Origin: a virus
IMG/VR virus record: IMGVR_UViG_3300031576_000240
Span: 1 to 28,790 of that record
Reading direction: 5' to 3' (one strand)
Length of the DNA stretch: 28,790 nucleotides
Program-made: the position numbers and the translations under genes
The notes under the pieces: model-generated
Database searches by the model: none
What the model was told of the DNA's origin: nothing
What the model saw: the letters and a program-made list of their open reading frames with translations, nothing else
Shown: piece by piece, positions 13,438 through 19,437 of the stretch
How positions within the stretch are numbered: the first letter of the stretch is position 1
Layout: each line of letters starts with the position of its first letter

Positions 13438-13710
13438 TTATTCCAAATCTCCCGCATGCGGGTCGCCTAGCGTGTCAACACAGTGCCACTCGTACTCCCT
13501 AAGGATGCGATCATCTGTGGTAAATAGATCCGGCTTGAGAAGCTTCTTGCCGATGAGCCGGAAAGAGAAGAGACCCGCGCGTGGTACCGGCAACCCGTGC
13601 CATGCCTGTATACCTCTTGCATCCTCTTCGGTGATGATCGAATCCGTCTTCACGTGGAACGTTACCTCGTAGACCCGCGGCATCCCGCGTTGAATATAGA
13701 CGTCTAACAT
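13438..13710 (-). CDS. Hypothetical phage protein (90 aa)
   Basis: It begins MLDVYIQRGMPRVYEVTFHV with alternating strands and ends in an acidic tail (DTLGDPHAGDLE). The middle, ARGIQAWHGLPVPRAGLFSF, is Pro/Gly-rich. No family is recognised. It starts with a usable site (GAGAGGTCTGAG) and stops one base before the SNF2 gene ATG, whose weak site lies in this gene's last codons, so translation of the two is probably linked. Confidence 0.6.
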   Translation of the reverse strand: MLDVYIQRGMPRVYEVTFHVKTDSIITEEDARGIQAWHGLPVPRAGLFSFRLIGKKLLKPDLFTTDDRILREYEWHCVDTLGDPHAGDLE

Positions 13711-13740
13711 CTCAGACCTCTCTTTTTATGGTTAAATAGT

Positions 13741-14064
13741 TTAAGCCAGCTTTTCTTTAATAAGCAATTGCTCTGCATCCATCTTTATCTCAGTATCCAT
13801 CTTTATCTCAGTATCCATCTTTATCTCAGTGCCGCCAAGTTCAAGCGAGCCTATTTTCGCAGCGCCGTTTGTCTTCGACACATCCGACACATACTTGTGA
13901 AACTCAATCTCAACCTCGACAGATTTCAACGCTGTATTAGCCAGCATCGCAAGCGATCTTGCCCTTGCAGGATTCGAGTCGCCCTTTCTCAATGAGTCGA
14001 TCTCATCAAACAGCACGTTCCTTAATCCGGCAGACGTTCTATTCATTTTTTCTTCGCTTTCCAT
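13741..14064 (-). CDS. Hypothetical phage protein with C-terminal TEIKMD repeats (107 aa)
   Basis: Residues about 1-60 are helical (RTSAGLRNVLFDEIDSLRKG, SNPARARSLAMLANTALKSV) and resemble small phage proteins of about 80-100 aa whose role is unknown. The C-terminus holds three perfect copies of the six-residue unit T-E-I-K-M-D (about 79-96), encoded by three identical 18-base units, and then EQLLIKEKLA. The repeat probably grew by replication slippage and may vary in copy number. It lies upstream of the SNF2 pair in the operon. Confidence 0.6.
   Translation of the reverse strand: MESEEKMNRTSAGLRNVLFDEIDSLRKGDSNPARARSLAMLANTALKSVEVEIEFHKYVSDVSKTNGAAKIGSLELGGTEIKMDTEIKMDTEIKMDAEQLLIKEKLA
13777..13830. 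repeat. Tandem 18-bp repeat, three perfect copies
   Basis: The unit ATCCATCTTTATCTCAGT is present three times without a mismatch (13777-13794, 13795-13812, 13813-13830). It encodes the TEIKMD repeats on the minus strand. Copies are in frame, so gain or loss alters only the protein's length. Confidence 0.92.
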
Positions 14065-14070
14065 GTTCCT

Positions 14071-14664
14071 TCATCCTTTCCATCTTTCCATTGATAGGTT
14101 ATATAATATAGTAGCTAAAACAAACTCTTGCTTCCTCTCTCCAACGAGAGAGTCTAATCTAGTAAACTTAAATAACGAATGACCTCTGGCCAAAATAAAA
14201 TATTTAAATAGCAAAGCATAACAATCTTCATGCCAAGATTTTTTAAAAACACATCCAATATAGTCATTGTAATTAATCTTCTTGCTACAAATGACGCAAA
14301 GCATGTTCTCAACAGCACAGCGCTTGCTCCACCTTTCTAATGTCGAACGCTTTTCTTGACACTCACATCTCACCACATATTTTTCCTTATCATAATGATC
14401 AACAACATCTATCCATTCATCATAGCTTTCATAAAATCTGTAGTTCATCATTTGAAGGCCCGAAGAACCAAACTTGTCACCATCTCCTCTGAATAAATGC
14501 GTTGTCATCAAAGCCTTATGGTATCCAATCTTCTCGCAGTATTTATCAACCAAACTCATCACCTTATCTGGGCACGTGTATTTATTCCTTGATATCCTTT
14601 TCAATAAATCTCTCAGCTTCGTTGGCGGAAGCTTACGTTTCCTATAACGGTAAACGTAAGGCAT
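14071..14664 (-). CDS. Hypothetical Cys-rich phage protein (197 aa)
   Basis: It starts MPYVYRYRKRKLPPTKLRDL, a strongly basic lead. The centre (about 99-140) carries several cysteines: RCECQEKRSTLERWSKRCAV and ENMLCVICSKKINYNDYIGC, then SWHEDC. A CxC, a CxxC and two more Cys with a His suggest one or two zinc sites. The end is hydrophobic and helical. The ATG at 14664 is preferred over a TTG at 14679. It overlaps or abuts the stop of the HTH-like gene upstream (14666). No family is recognised; a nucleic-acid-binding role is possible. Confidence 0.6.
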   Translation of the reverse strand: MPYVYRYRKRKLPPTKLRDLLKRISRNKYTCPDKVMSLVDKYCEKIGYHKALMTTHLFRGDGDKFGSSGLQMMNYRFYESYDEWIDVVDHYDKEKYVVRCECQEKRSTLERWSKRCAVENMLCVICSKKINYNDYIGCVFKKSWHEDCYALLFKYFILARGHSLFKFTRLDSLVGERKQEFVLATILYNLSMERWKG

Positions 14665-14665
14665 A

Positions 14666-15067
14666 TCATCCGCCAACAATTAATTTGTTATGCACGATCG
14701 TCGCGAGCGATGACACAGCGTCAGAGCACGCGCGGATGCTCGCCTTGCAGTCGTCGACCTCCACGGCGAGAGCTTTGATCGCTGCGTTATTATGCCCTGT
14801 CCTCGCGTTGTGCGGTGTTGTCACTTGCCGCTTGTCCTTCACCGGGTACGGGCAGGCCTCGAGTAATTCTTGCACGGTGACATTACATGCTGTGGCAATC
14901 TTCTCTAGCGTTGCTTGTACTACCGGCTCGCCGTCGCTAATCTTGTGCCACGTGCCTGTCGATACCGGTGTAACCAAGCTCAACTGCAACGCGTGGTTCT
15001 TCACATGGTCCAATCCCAGTCTCGTTAGCACGTAACTTATTAATGCGTCGCCGTCTTTTGATTTCAT
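14666..15067 (-). CDS. HTH-like phage regulator (133 aa)
   Basis: Residues about 29-72 read LSLVTPVSTGTWHKISDGEP and VVQATLEKIATACNVTVQEL-LEA. This is the second half of a Cro/CI-type HTH (S-x-G-T-W-x-K-I-x-x-G as recognition helix and turn, then T-L-x-K-I-A and the terminal L). The C-terminal half is helical and polar (AIKALAVEVDDCKASIRACS) and may dimerise. It sits near the promoter of the leftward operon, a usual place for a phage middle-gene regulator. Its target is not known. Confidence 0.55.
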   Translation of the reverse strand: MKSKDGDALISYVLTRLGLDHVKNHALQLSLVTPVSTGTWHKISDGEPVVQATLEKIATACNVTVQELLEACPYPVKDKRQVTTPHNARTGHNNAAIKALAVEVDDCKASIRACSDAVSSLATIVHNKLIVGG

Positions 15068-15078
15068 GTCGTCGTTCC

Positions 15079-15411
15079 TTACTTAATTAAACTCATGTAA
15101 CAATTCTCCGTTGCCCACTCAAGACAACAGTCAGTCGGGATCACACCACCATCTTCCATGCAGTTTTTTATGAATGTTGCTGGGAGATAGCGTTTCGCCG
15201 TGTGCGCGCTTATCTTCGCGTCAACCAGTGCCACCGGCCTCGGTTGTGCGCATGAGGTGATGAGCATGACTGTAATTCCAACCGCCACGCCGCAAGCAAA
15301 ACTTATTAGCATTCTAGCCGTGCTTTTCTTGCGATGGTGTGCAGCGCCAAGCTTAAGCGCGTCTATCCTAGCCCATGCCGCCGATAATTCTGGAGGTATT
15401 AGTGTGCCCAT
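15079..15411 (-). CDS. Phage membrane protein (110 aa)
   Basis: The N-terminus is cytoplasmic and basic (IDALKLGAAHHRKKSTARML), then one transmembrane segment ISFACGVAVGITVMLITSCA at about 36-55 is followed by a periplasmic part with five cysteines (NCMEDGGVIPTDCCLEWATE and NCYM), suited to disulfides. L-I-T-S-C could be read as a lipobox but lies too deep after the basic N-terminus to be typical. The ATG at 15411 has GGGGA eight bases upstream; 15426 is the alternative. It overlaps the gene before it by 13 bases. Confidence 0.6.
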   Translation of the reverse strand: MGTLIPPELSAAWARIDALKLGAAHHRKKSTARMLISFACGVAVGITVMLITSCAQPRPVALVDAKISAHTAKRYLPATFIKNCMEDGGVIPTDCCLEWATENCYMSLIK

Positions 15412-15617
15412 TTTATAAATCCCCATTCACCATATTTTAATAACTTACTAGTCATGATTTTATATTTGCCTGAAACATCAACACACTTGCGTGTCTTGAC
15501 TTCACTCGCGGCCTCTTTCAATATTCTTTTGACGTCATCGCATAGCTCTGTGTGCGTCGGTATGCGCCCCAACTTGTCCTGCAAAACTTCGGAAATCGTT
15601 TTCTTTTGTAATTTCAT
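15399..15617 (-). CDS. Hypothetical helical phage protein (72 aa)
   Basis: It begins MKLQKKTISEVLQDKLGRIP and continues THTELCDDVKRILKEAASEV, a pattern of two short helices with a TIS-E-V-L start that could resemble an HTH but lacks a clear recognition helix. The end is aromatic (YGEWGFIKWAH). A G-rich site (GGGGGGATGAGAA) precedes the ATG and lies inside the in-frame continuation of the upstream interrupted ORF. No function is recognised. Confidence 0.55.
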   Translation of the reverse strand: MKLQKKTISEVLQDKLGRIPTHTELCDDVKRILKEAASEVKTRKCVDVSGKYKIMTSKLLKYGEWGFIKWAH

Positions 15618-15674
15618 TTCTCATCCCCCCTTTTCTTTTAAAATATCATCAAAACATTTCTGGCAGACTATAAA

Positions 15675-15854
15675 TCATTTTGCTTTAAACGTATCTGGGA
15701 ATCCCATTTCAAAATAATTCTTCATAACATTGAAAGCATAATCATCCATATCACTGCTACGGACCCTGTTTTCTGGTAATGTTCCCTCACAGCAATTTTT
15801 ACATGGCCAATGGTAGCTAATTCTAACACTGATCATTCCATCAGGTGTTTTCAT
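15675..15854 (-). CDS. Zinc-ribbon-like ORF interrupted by an in-frame TGA
   Basis: From ATG 15854 it reads MKTPDGMISVRISYHWPCKN and CCEGTLPENRVRSSDMDDYA, and stops at TGA 15675-15677 after 59 aa. In the same frame the sequence goes on FIVCQKCFDDILKEKGG to TGA 15621-15623, three bases before the next ATG. The first part holds CKNCC, the continuation holds CQKC, and together they give the two knuckles of a zinc ribbon. The continuation also contains the next gene's ribosome-binding site. The intact gene was thus probably 15621-15854 (77 sense codons plus the interrupting codon). TGG to TGA is the simplest change. Confidence 0.55.
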   Translation of the reverse strand: MKTPDGMISVRISYHWPCKNCCEGTLPENRVRSSDMDDYAFNVMKNYFEMGFPDTFKAK

Positions 15855-15856
15855 AC

Positions 15857-16123
15857 TTATTCCCCCTCTTTGCGTTGTTTAAGGTCATTAAGACTCAATA
15901 TATCCATGAAGTTGTCGTCCGTGCGGCTGTAAGCTTGTAGCGCAGGCGAATTCTCGTGGTGCTCAAGCACTATACTGTATGGGACGTTACCTATGGCCTG
16001 AGTGAGAGTCAGTGGCGACGGGGTGTTGATGCGCTCAATCTTGGCGAATGCAAGAGTGAGCGTGACGCCGATTGCGACACCTGCAGCTAACCAGATAAGA
16101 TTTTTGTGTTGTTGGCTTAACAT
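15857..16123 (-). CDS. Phage membrane protein (88 aa), first gene of the leftward operon
   Basis: It starts MLSQQHKNLIWLAAGVAIGV and has one transmembrane segment at about 8-27, then a polar, probably periplasmic part (VPYSIVLEHHENSPALQAYS) and an acidic end. The ATG has AGGAG nine bases upstream. It is the first gene after the strong promoter at 16169-16197, hence likely expressed earliest. Its single-TM form and place suggest an early host-takeover or exclusion factor, but no family is recognised. Confidence 0.6.
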   Translation of the reverse strand: MLSQQHKNLIWLAAGVAIGVTLTLAFAKIERINTPSPLTLTQAIGNVPYSIVLEHHENSPALQAYSRTDDNFMDILSLNDLKQRKEGE

Positions 16124-16140
16124 TTTAAGCTACTCCTTTT

Positions 16141-16167
16141 GGCACCAGGACAATTCCTTGGTGTGCC
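16141..16167 (-). promoter_or_regulatory. Imperfect dyad at the start of the leftward transcript
   Basis: GGCACCAGGA-CAAT-TCCTTGGTGTGCC is an inverted repeat with two single-base bulges. It begins just downstream of the -10 box at 16169-16174, where transcription should start. It can be an operator or a 5' stabilising hairpin. Its core GGA-CAAT-TCC recurs in the dyad at 11653-11668. Confidence 0.45.
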
Positions 16168-16168
16168 T

Positions 16169-16197
16169 ATCATAATTATTAATTTTGTTTGTGTCAA
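16169..16197 (-). promoter_or_regulatory. Strong sigma-70 promoter for the leftward operon
   Basis: Read leftward, TTGACA (16192-16197, perfect -35) is followed after exactly 17 bases by TATGAT (16169-16174, five of six matches to the -10). Start of transcription is expected near 16162. The first ATG is at 16123. It is the best sigma-70 match seen between genes and can drive the whole set of minus-strand genes. Confidence 0.82.
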
Positions 16198-16306
16198 TAT
16201 GCTTATTTTTGCGGAAGTATATATTGTATGAGTGATATTAATGAGTTAGGTATGTGAAAATAAATAATAAAAAAGATTGTGAAATTAATAAGATTGTTTG
16301 CGTGAC

Positions 16307-16322
16307 GCGGAAGTGCGCGGAA
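16307..16322. repeat. Tandem GCGGAA repeats upstream of the sigma-54 promoter
   Basis: GCGGAAGT at 16307-16314 is followed by GCGGAA at 16317-16322, a 10-bp period. A further GCGGAAGT lies at 16211-16218. The pair sits about 150-170 bp before the predicted sigma-54 start, the usual distance for an enhancer-binding activator site. Function is inferred from position only. Confidence 0.3.
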
Positions 16323-16448
16323 TTTAATGGGAAACTTGGAATAAGAATTTAATAGTGGTTTTGTGCAAAATTGTTAATTTTGTTTTTCAAAATAGGTGGA
16401 TTGTGGGTGGAAAAGAGGGGAAATTTTGCTTTTAAGATTTATTTTTAA

Positions 16449-16465
16449 TTGGCACGAATATTGCA
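16449..16465 (+). promoter_or_regulatory. Sigma-54 (RpoN) promoter
   Basis: The sequence TTGGCACG-AATA-TTGCA matches the full sigma-54 consensus (YTGGCACG-N4-TTGCW), with GG at 16451-16452 and GC at 16463-16464 separated by the required 10 bases. Transcription should start about 12 bases after the GC, near 16475, and run rightward toward the terminase and virion genes. It would need host RpoN and a bacterial enhancer-binding protein; no such activator is encoded in the window. Confidence 0.72.
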
Positions 16466-16471
16466 ACCATA

Positions 16472-16492
16472 AGAGAGAGAGAGAGAGAGAGA
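16472..16492. repeat. (AG)10 dinucleotide tract
   Basis: Ten AG units plus a final A follow the sigma-54 promoter and cover its predicted start site. Such tracts change length by slippage and can cause reiterative initiation by RNA polymerase. Confidence 0.9.
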
Positions 16493-16627
16493 AGATTTTA
16501 CTTATTCATATATATATTATATGCTTATATCACTCTATTTTTTGATTTTTCGATATGTCGTACCCCCCTTTTGGAAGGTATATTACGTATAGCTTATATG
16601 ATATAGACGTATATGTTATAGAGATGT

Positions 16628-16636
16628 TGATATAAT
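16628..16636 (+). promoter_or_regulatory. Extended -10 sigma-70 promoter candidate
   Basis: TG-A-TATAAT is a perfect extended -10 element pointing rightward. No -35 at the right distance is seen, which extended -10 promoters do not need. It could give a second, sigma-70 start for the late transcript. Confidence 0.4.
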
Positions 16637-16729
16637 GACGTAATAGGCTATGACGCGGTAAGTCATAAGTACCTCGTAAATTGCTATATATGTTTAGCCC
16701 CCCCACGGAACGTACGCACATGGTATTGT

Positions 16730-16773
16730 AATTACGAAATTGTGGTTAGTCTGCTATATTTATTTTCGTAATT
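16730..16773. repeat. 10-bp inverted repeat in the late leader
   Basis: AATTACGAAA (16730-16739) and TTTCGTAATT (16764-16773) are perfect complements with a 24-base loop. There is no T-run after it, so it is not a simple terminator; it is a candidate protein-binding or RNA-folding site. Confidence 0.4.
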
Positions 16774-16926
16774 CTTATCATCTTGTCAAATTGTCCGACT
16801 GTACATGACGTTATTTGCATTGGTTTTGACGACAAGTCGCTTTTTTTATAACGATTCGGGTATGTTGGCCTTACTGTTGTACTAACGACAATGACAAGAG
16901 CTATTACAATAACGACGTCATGTGCC

Positions 16927-16981
16927 ACACTTTCCTAGTAACAGGGGGTGTAAAATCATTACAACAATGACTGGAAAGTGT
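16927..16981. repeat. 9-bp inverted repeat in the late leader
   Basis: ACACTTTCC (16927-16935) and GGAAAGTGT (16973-16981) are perfect complements with 37 bases between. Inside the loop GTGTAA could compete for TTACAC just downstream (16987 region), allowing alternative folds of the leader RNA. Role unknown. Confidence 0.35.
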
Positions 16982-17050
16982 TGCGGTTACACGCGATGCG
17001 GCGATTCTTTGTCACGTGCGCCACCTTACCGCGCCATGCCGGGGGCCGAG

Positions 17051-17248
17051 CCACAACCACCCACGACATACTGGATCGGGAACCACCCAATAGCGCACCA
17101 CCTTCTCTCTTATAAGTATAACGACAGTAATCCTACCTCACATGCCATCCATTGCCATACATGACACAACACCCCTAGACAACGCAGCACATTCCTTATA
17201 CACTGCTTACAATGGCATTACAGCCACTGAGCCAACCCAACTGTCACA
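17051..17248 (+). promoter_or_regulatory. C-rich, G-poor leader segment (rut-like)
   Basis: By hand count about 72 C against 24 G occur in these 200 bases, with few stable stems. Such C-over-G stretches are the landing sites of Rho. It precedes the terminase small subunit gene, so untranslated late RNA may be subject to Rho termination unless protected or translated. This is inferred from composition. Confidence 0.35.
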
Positions 17249-17896
17249 ATGTATGCCTTAGCAGGCGATCGTCGATTAAACGGCCATAATAGGGACTCTG
17301 ATAGGGAGATCAAATACCATATGCCACCGATGTCACCGCATTTAGCGAGGAAGTTACAGACTGTGATGGTCCCTGACCGTGCCAGCCAGTTCCAACAGAC
17401 CCCTAGCATCAGTCAGATAGAATTCGACGAGTCGATGAGGGAGTCTCGCAAGCGAGCGATCGACGCGATACTGCTTGAGCATCAGCAGGAGCAGTTAAAG
17501 CAGCAGCACGGGTATGCGCATTCCGTCGAGCTGCGCAAGATGTACGACGAGATGTGGCCGGAGCTGCTCCGCGCAGCCGCAGCAAGAGACACAGCGCGCA
17601 TCATTGATCTCTTCTCACCACTCGCGACGCTGTCTGTTATGGATATTGCGATGAACGGGGAGAGCGAGAAGCACCGCATAGCGGCGCGCACTGAGATGTT
17701 TCATATGGCGCAGGGCAAGCCAGTGGCGCGAGCGATCAACCTGAACAAGAATATCGACGGCATTGATGAGAAGGAGTTGGACGCGCTACTGCGGTCTATG
17801 CTGCATGACAGGGAGTTGCCGCAGCAGCCCTCCTCATCCACGCTTGAGATTCCATCCTCATCAACTTCCTCCCCCACCACTAAGCTCGACTCATGA
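17249..17896 (+). CDS. Terminase small subunit (probable)
   Basis: It is assigned mainly by position: it precedes the large terminase with an ATGA overlap (17893-17896). The N-terminal part has SQIEFDESMRESRKRAIDAI followed by LLEHQQEQLKQQHGYAHSVE, a DNA-binding-sized helical region with a coiled coil. The middle (RDTARIIDLFSPLATLSVMD) resembles the oligomerisation part of small terminases. The tail, Ser/Pro-rich and disordered, may contact the large subunit. An alternative start at 17321 (MPPMSPHLARK) has GGGAG 12 bases upstream; 17249 has no site, so the true N-terminus may be 24 residues shorter. Confidence 0.6.
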   Translation: MYALAGDRRLNGHNRDSDREIKYHMPPMSPHLARKLQTVMVPDRASQFQQTPSISQIEFDESMRESRKRAIDAILLEHQQEQLKQQHGYAHSVELRKMYDEMWPELLRAAAARDTARIIDLFSPLATLSVMDIAMNGESEKHRIAARTEMFHMAQGKPVARAINLNKNIDGIDEKELDALLRSMLHDRELPQQPSSSTLEIPSSSTSSPTTKLDS

Positions 17897-19437
17897 TAGC
17901 GGACCTAACCAAGCTGAGCTACGCGGAGAAGCAGCGTGCGTATGAGCTACTCAAGCTTGAGGACAGCCTCAAGAAGAAGCGCCCCATCGACGGGTATGTG
18001 CCGCATGCGAAGCAGCTTGAGTTTCACAAATCCAACGCTCAAATTAGGCTGTTTGCGGGAAGTAATCGCTCGGGAAAATCGCATGCTGGCGTGTGTGAAG
18101 ATGTATGGACAGCGCTAGGGATTCATCCGTACCGCGAGATCAAGGTGCCGAACAAGGGATGGATTTGTGCTACAGATTATCCGCACGGTATTGCTACGGT
18201 GATATTACCGAAGTTGATGTCGATGCTGCCAACGGACTGCATAGCGCGTACCATCAACAACTCGCAGGGGATACCGAGTATCATTCAGTTCAAGAATGGA
18301 TCTGTTATAGAATTCAAGTCGTACGATCAGGATCAAATGAAATTCGAGTCTTCGGATTTCGACTGGATTCATCTTGATGAACCGTGCAAAGAAAGAGTTT
18401 ACAACGCAGTAATGAGAGGCCTTACCGATCGCAACGGCAGGTTATGGATGACGATGACGCCGCTATCCGAGGCATGGCTGTTTACGAAGTTATGGATGCC
18501 AGGCATTACGCACACAAATCCGCTAATCGAGTGTTTCAAGATGTCGATCTACGACAACCCGTATCTCAGCAAAGAAGGCGTCGAGCAGTTCGCGGCAACG
18601 GTCAGCGACGACTACAAGCAAGCCCGCCTGTACGGCGAGTTCCAGCAACTACAGGGCCGGGTGTTTAAGAACTTCAACTACAAGACGCACGTGCTACATG
18701 GTTTCGTGCCACCACCGCAGTACGTGTGTTATATGGGTGTGGACCCGCACGTGTACGGGCGCAAGAATCAAGCGGCGCTGTGGTGTTGCATTACGCCAGA
18801 TGACGACATCGTGTTCTTCGACGAGATCTGGAAGGACTACACGATCGAGACGCTGCGCGACAAGATTATCGAGCACGACTTCGTGATCGAGGATAATCGC
18901 CCCACGCCGCGCTACAACATCGCAGCCAGAGTCATCGACACGAGCATCAACATCCGCGAGGCGATGAACCATACGAACTTTAAGAACGTGATTGAGGCGA
19001 CTGGCAAGTACGGCAAGCGTCTTTCCTTCAAGATGGCGCAGAAGAAGAATCTTTTAAATTCGGGGCTTGAATATATAAACGTGCTACTTGATAATACCCT
19101 CGCATCACCGCACCGCACCCCGCGCATTTTCGTCGACGACAAGTGCACCCGTCTGATTGAAGAGCTTGATCTTCATGGGTGGAAAAATAGTCAGACCGAG
19201 GATAAGGTCGAGAAAGAACTCAACACGTACAACGACATGATAAGTATCGTGCGTTATATATTATCTATGAATCCAGTAGCCGTCAAACACCACGTCCCGC
19301 TGAGACTACAGTCGCCTGCGTTAGCGGCCAGCGCACACACTTCACACACAAGTAATACAAATGTAATACAGCCATCTCGGTTTGGTTCCTACGCAGGTCC
19401 ATCGACGATACGGTACGGAGGATTTTATGGGCGCTAA
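17893..19437 (+). CDS. Terminase large subunit (514 aa)
   Basis: This is the DNA-packaging motor and nuclease. Walker A is FAGSNRSGKSHAG (about 54-66), Walker B with the catalytic Glu is DWIHLDEP (157-164), and the coupling motif is near LWMTMTPLSEAW (184-195). The C-terminal RNase H-like nuclease has YMGVDPHVYG with D284, VFFDEIW with D310/E311 and VIDTS with D349, the acidic cluster that cuts the concatemer. Length is normal. The C-terminal tail (SRFGSYAGPSTIRYGGFYGR) is Gly/Tyr-rich and may bind the portal. It is GC-richer than the capsid genes. It overlaps the small subunit by 4 bases and the portal gene by 11. Confidence 0.94.
   Translation: MIADLTKLSYAEKQRAYELLKLEDSLKKKRPIDGYVPHAKQLEFHKSNAQIRLFAGSNRSGKSHAGVCEDVWTALGIHPYREIKVPNKGWICATDYPHGIATVILPKLMSMLPTDCIARTINNSQGIPSIIQFKNGSVIEFKSYDQDQMKFESSDFDWIHLDEPCKERVYNAVMRGLTDRNGRLWMTMTPLSEAWLFTKLWMPGITHTNPLIECFKMSIYDNPYLSKEGVEQFAATVSDDYKQARLYGEFQQLQGRVFKNFNYKTHVLHGFVPPPQYVCYMGVDPHVYGRKNQAALWCCITPDDDIVFFDEIWKDYTIETLRDKIIEHDFVIEDNRPTPRYNIAARVIDTSINIREAMNHTNFKNVIEATGKYGKRLSFKMAQKKNLLNSGLEYINVLLDNTLASPHRTPRIFVDDKCTRLIEELDLHGWKNSQTEDKVEKELNTYNDMISIVRYILSMNPVAVKHHVPLRLQSPALAASAHTSHTSNTNVIQPSRFGSYAGPSTIRYGGFYGR

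Larger units (their letters stand above)
16124..17248. other. 1.1 kb non-coding divergent control region
   Basis: No supported gene lies between the first leftward ATG (16123) and the terminase small subunit. The region holds the leftward sigma-70 promoter with its dyad, a very AT-rich stretch (16195-16450), a 7-bp palindrome CAAAATT-GTT-AATTTTG (16366-16382), the sigma-54 promoter, the (AG)10 tract, homopolymers (C6 near 16562, C7 near 16698), two larger inverted repeats, four scattered TAACGA motifs (near 16849, 16883, 16910 and 17119) and the C-rich leader. An origin, packaging site or regulatory RNA could be here; none can be proven by eye. Confidence 0.6.

Noticed and set aside
14502-15035. 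A 177-residue plus-strand ORF opposite two leftward genes
   Set aside because: It lies antisense to the HTH-like and Cys-rich genes, has Ser/Ala-rich shadow composition and no ribosome-binding site.
4707-15854. Global reassignment of UGA to Trp or UAG to Gln
   Set aside because: UGA ends many genes in stop-start overlaps (for example 543, 3183, 3498, 7182, 17896) and UAG ends others (portal, 2225, 3370), so the standard code applies to most genes.
16831-16847. GACGACAAGTCGC followed by T7 as a terminator
   Set aside because: The stem would be only 3-4 bp with a 2-4 base loop, too weak for intrinsic termination.
16826-16852. TTGACG with TATAAC as a rightward sigma-70 promoter
   Set aside because: The spacing of 15 bases is too short and the neighbouring T7 run makes chance matches likely; not listed as a feature.
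16922-17164. An 80-residue plus-strand ORF in the late leader
   Set aside because: No ribosome-binding site, a Pro/His/Cys-rich composition that merely reflects the C-rich DNA, and no coupling to neighbours.
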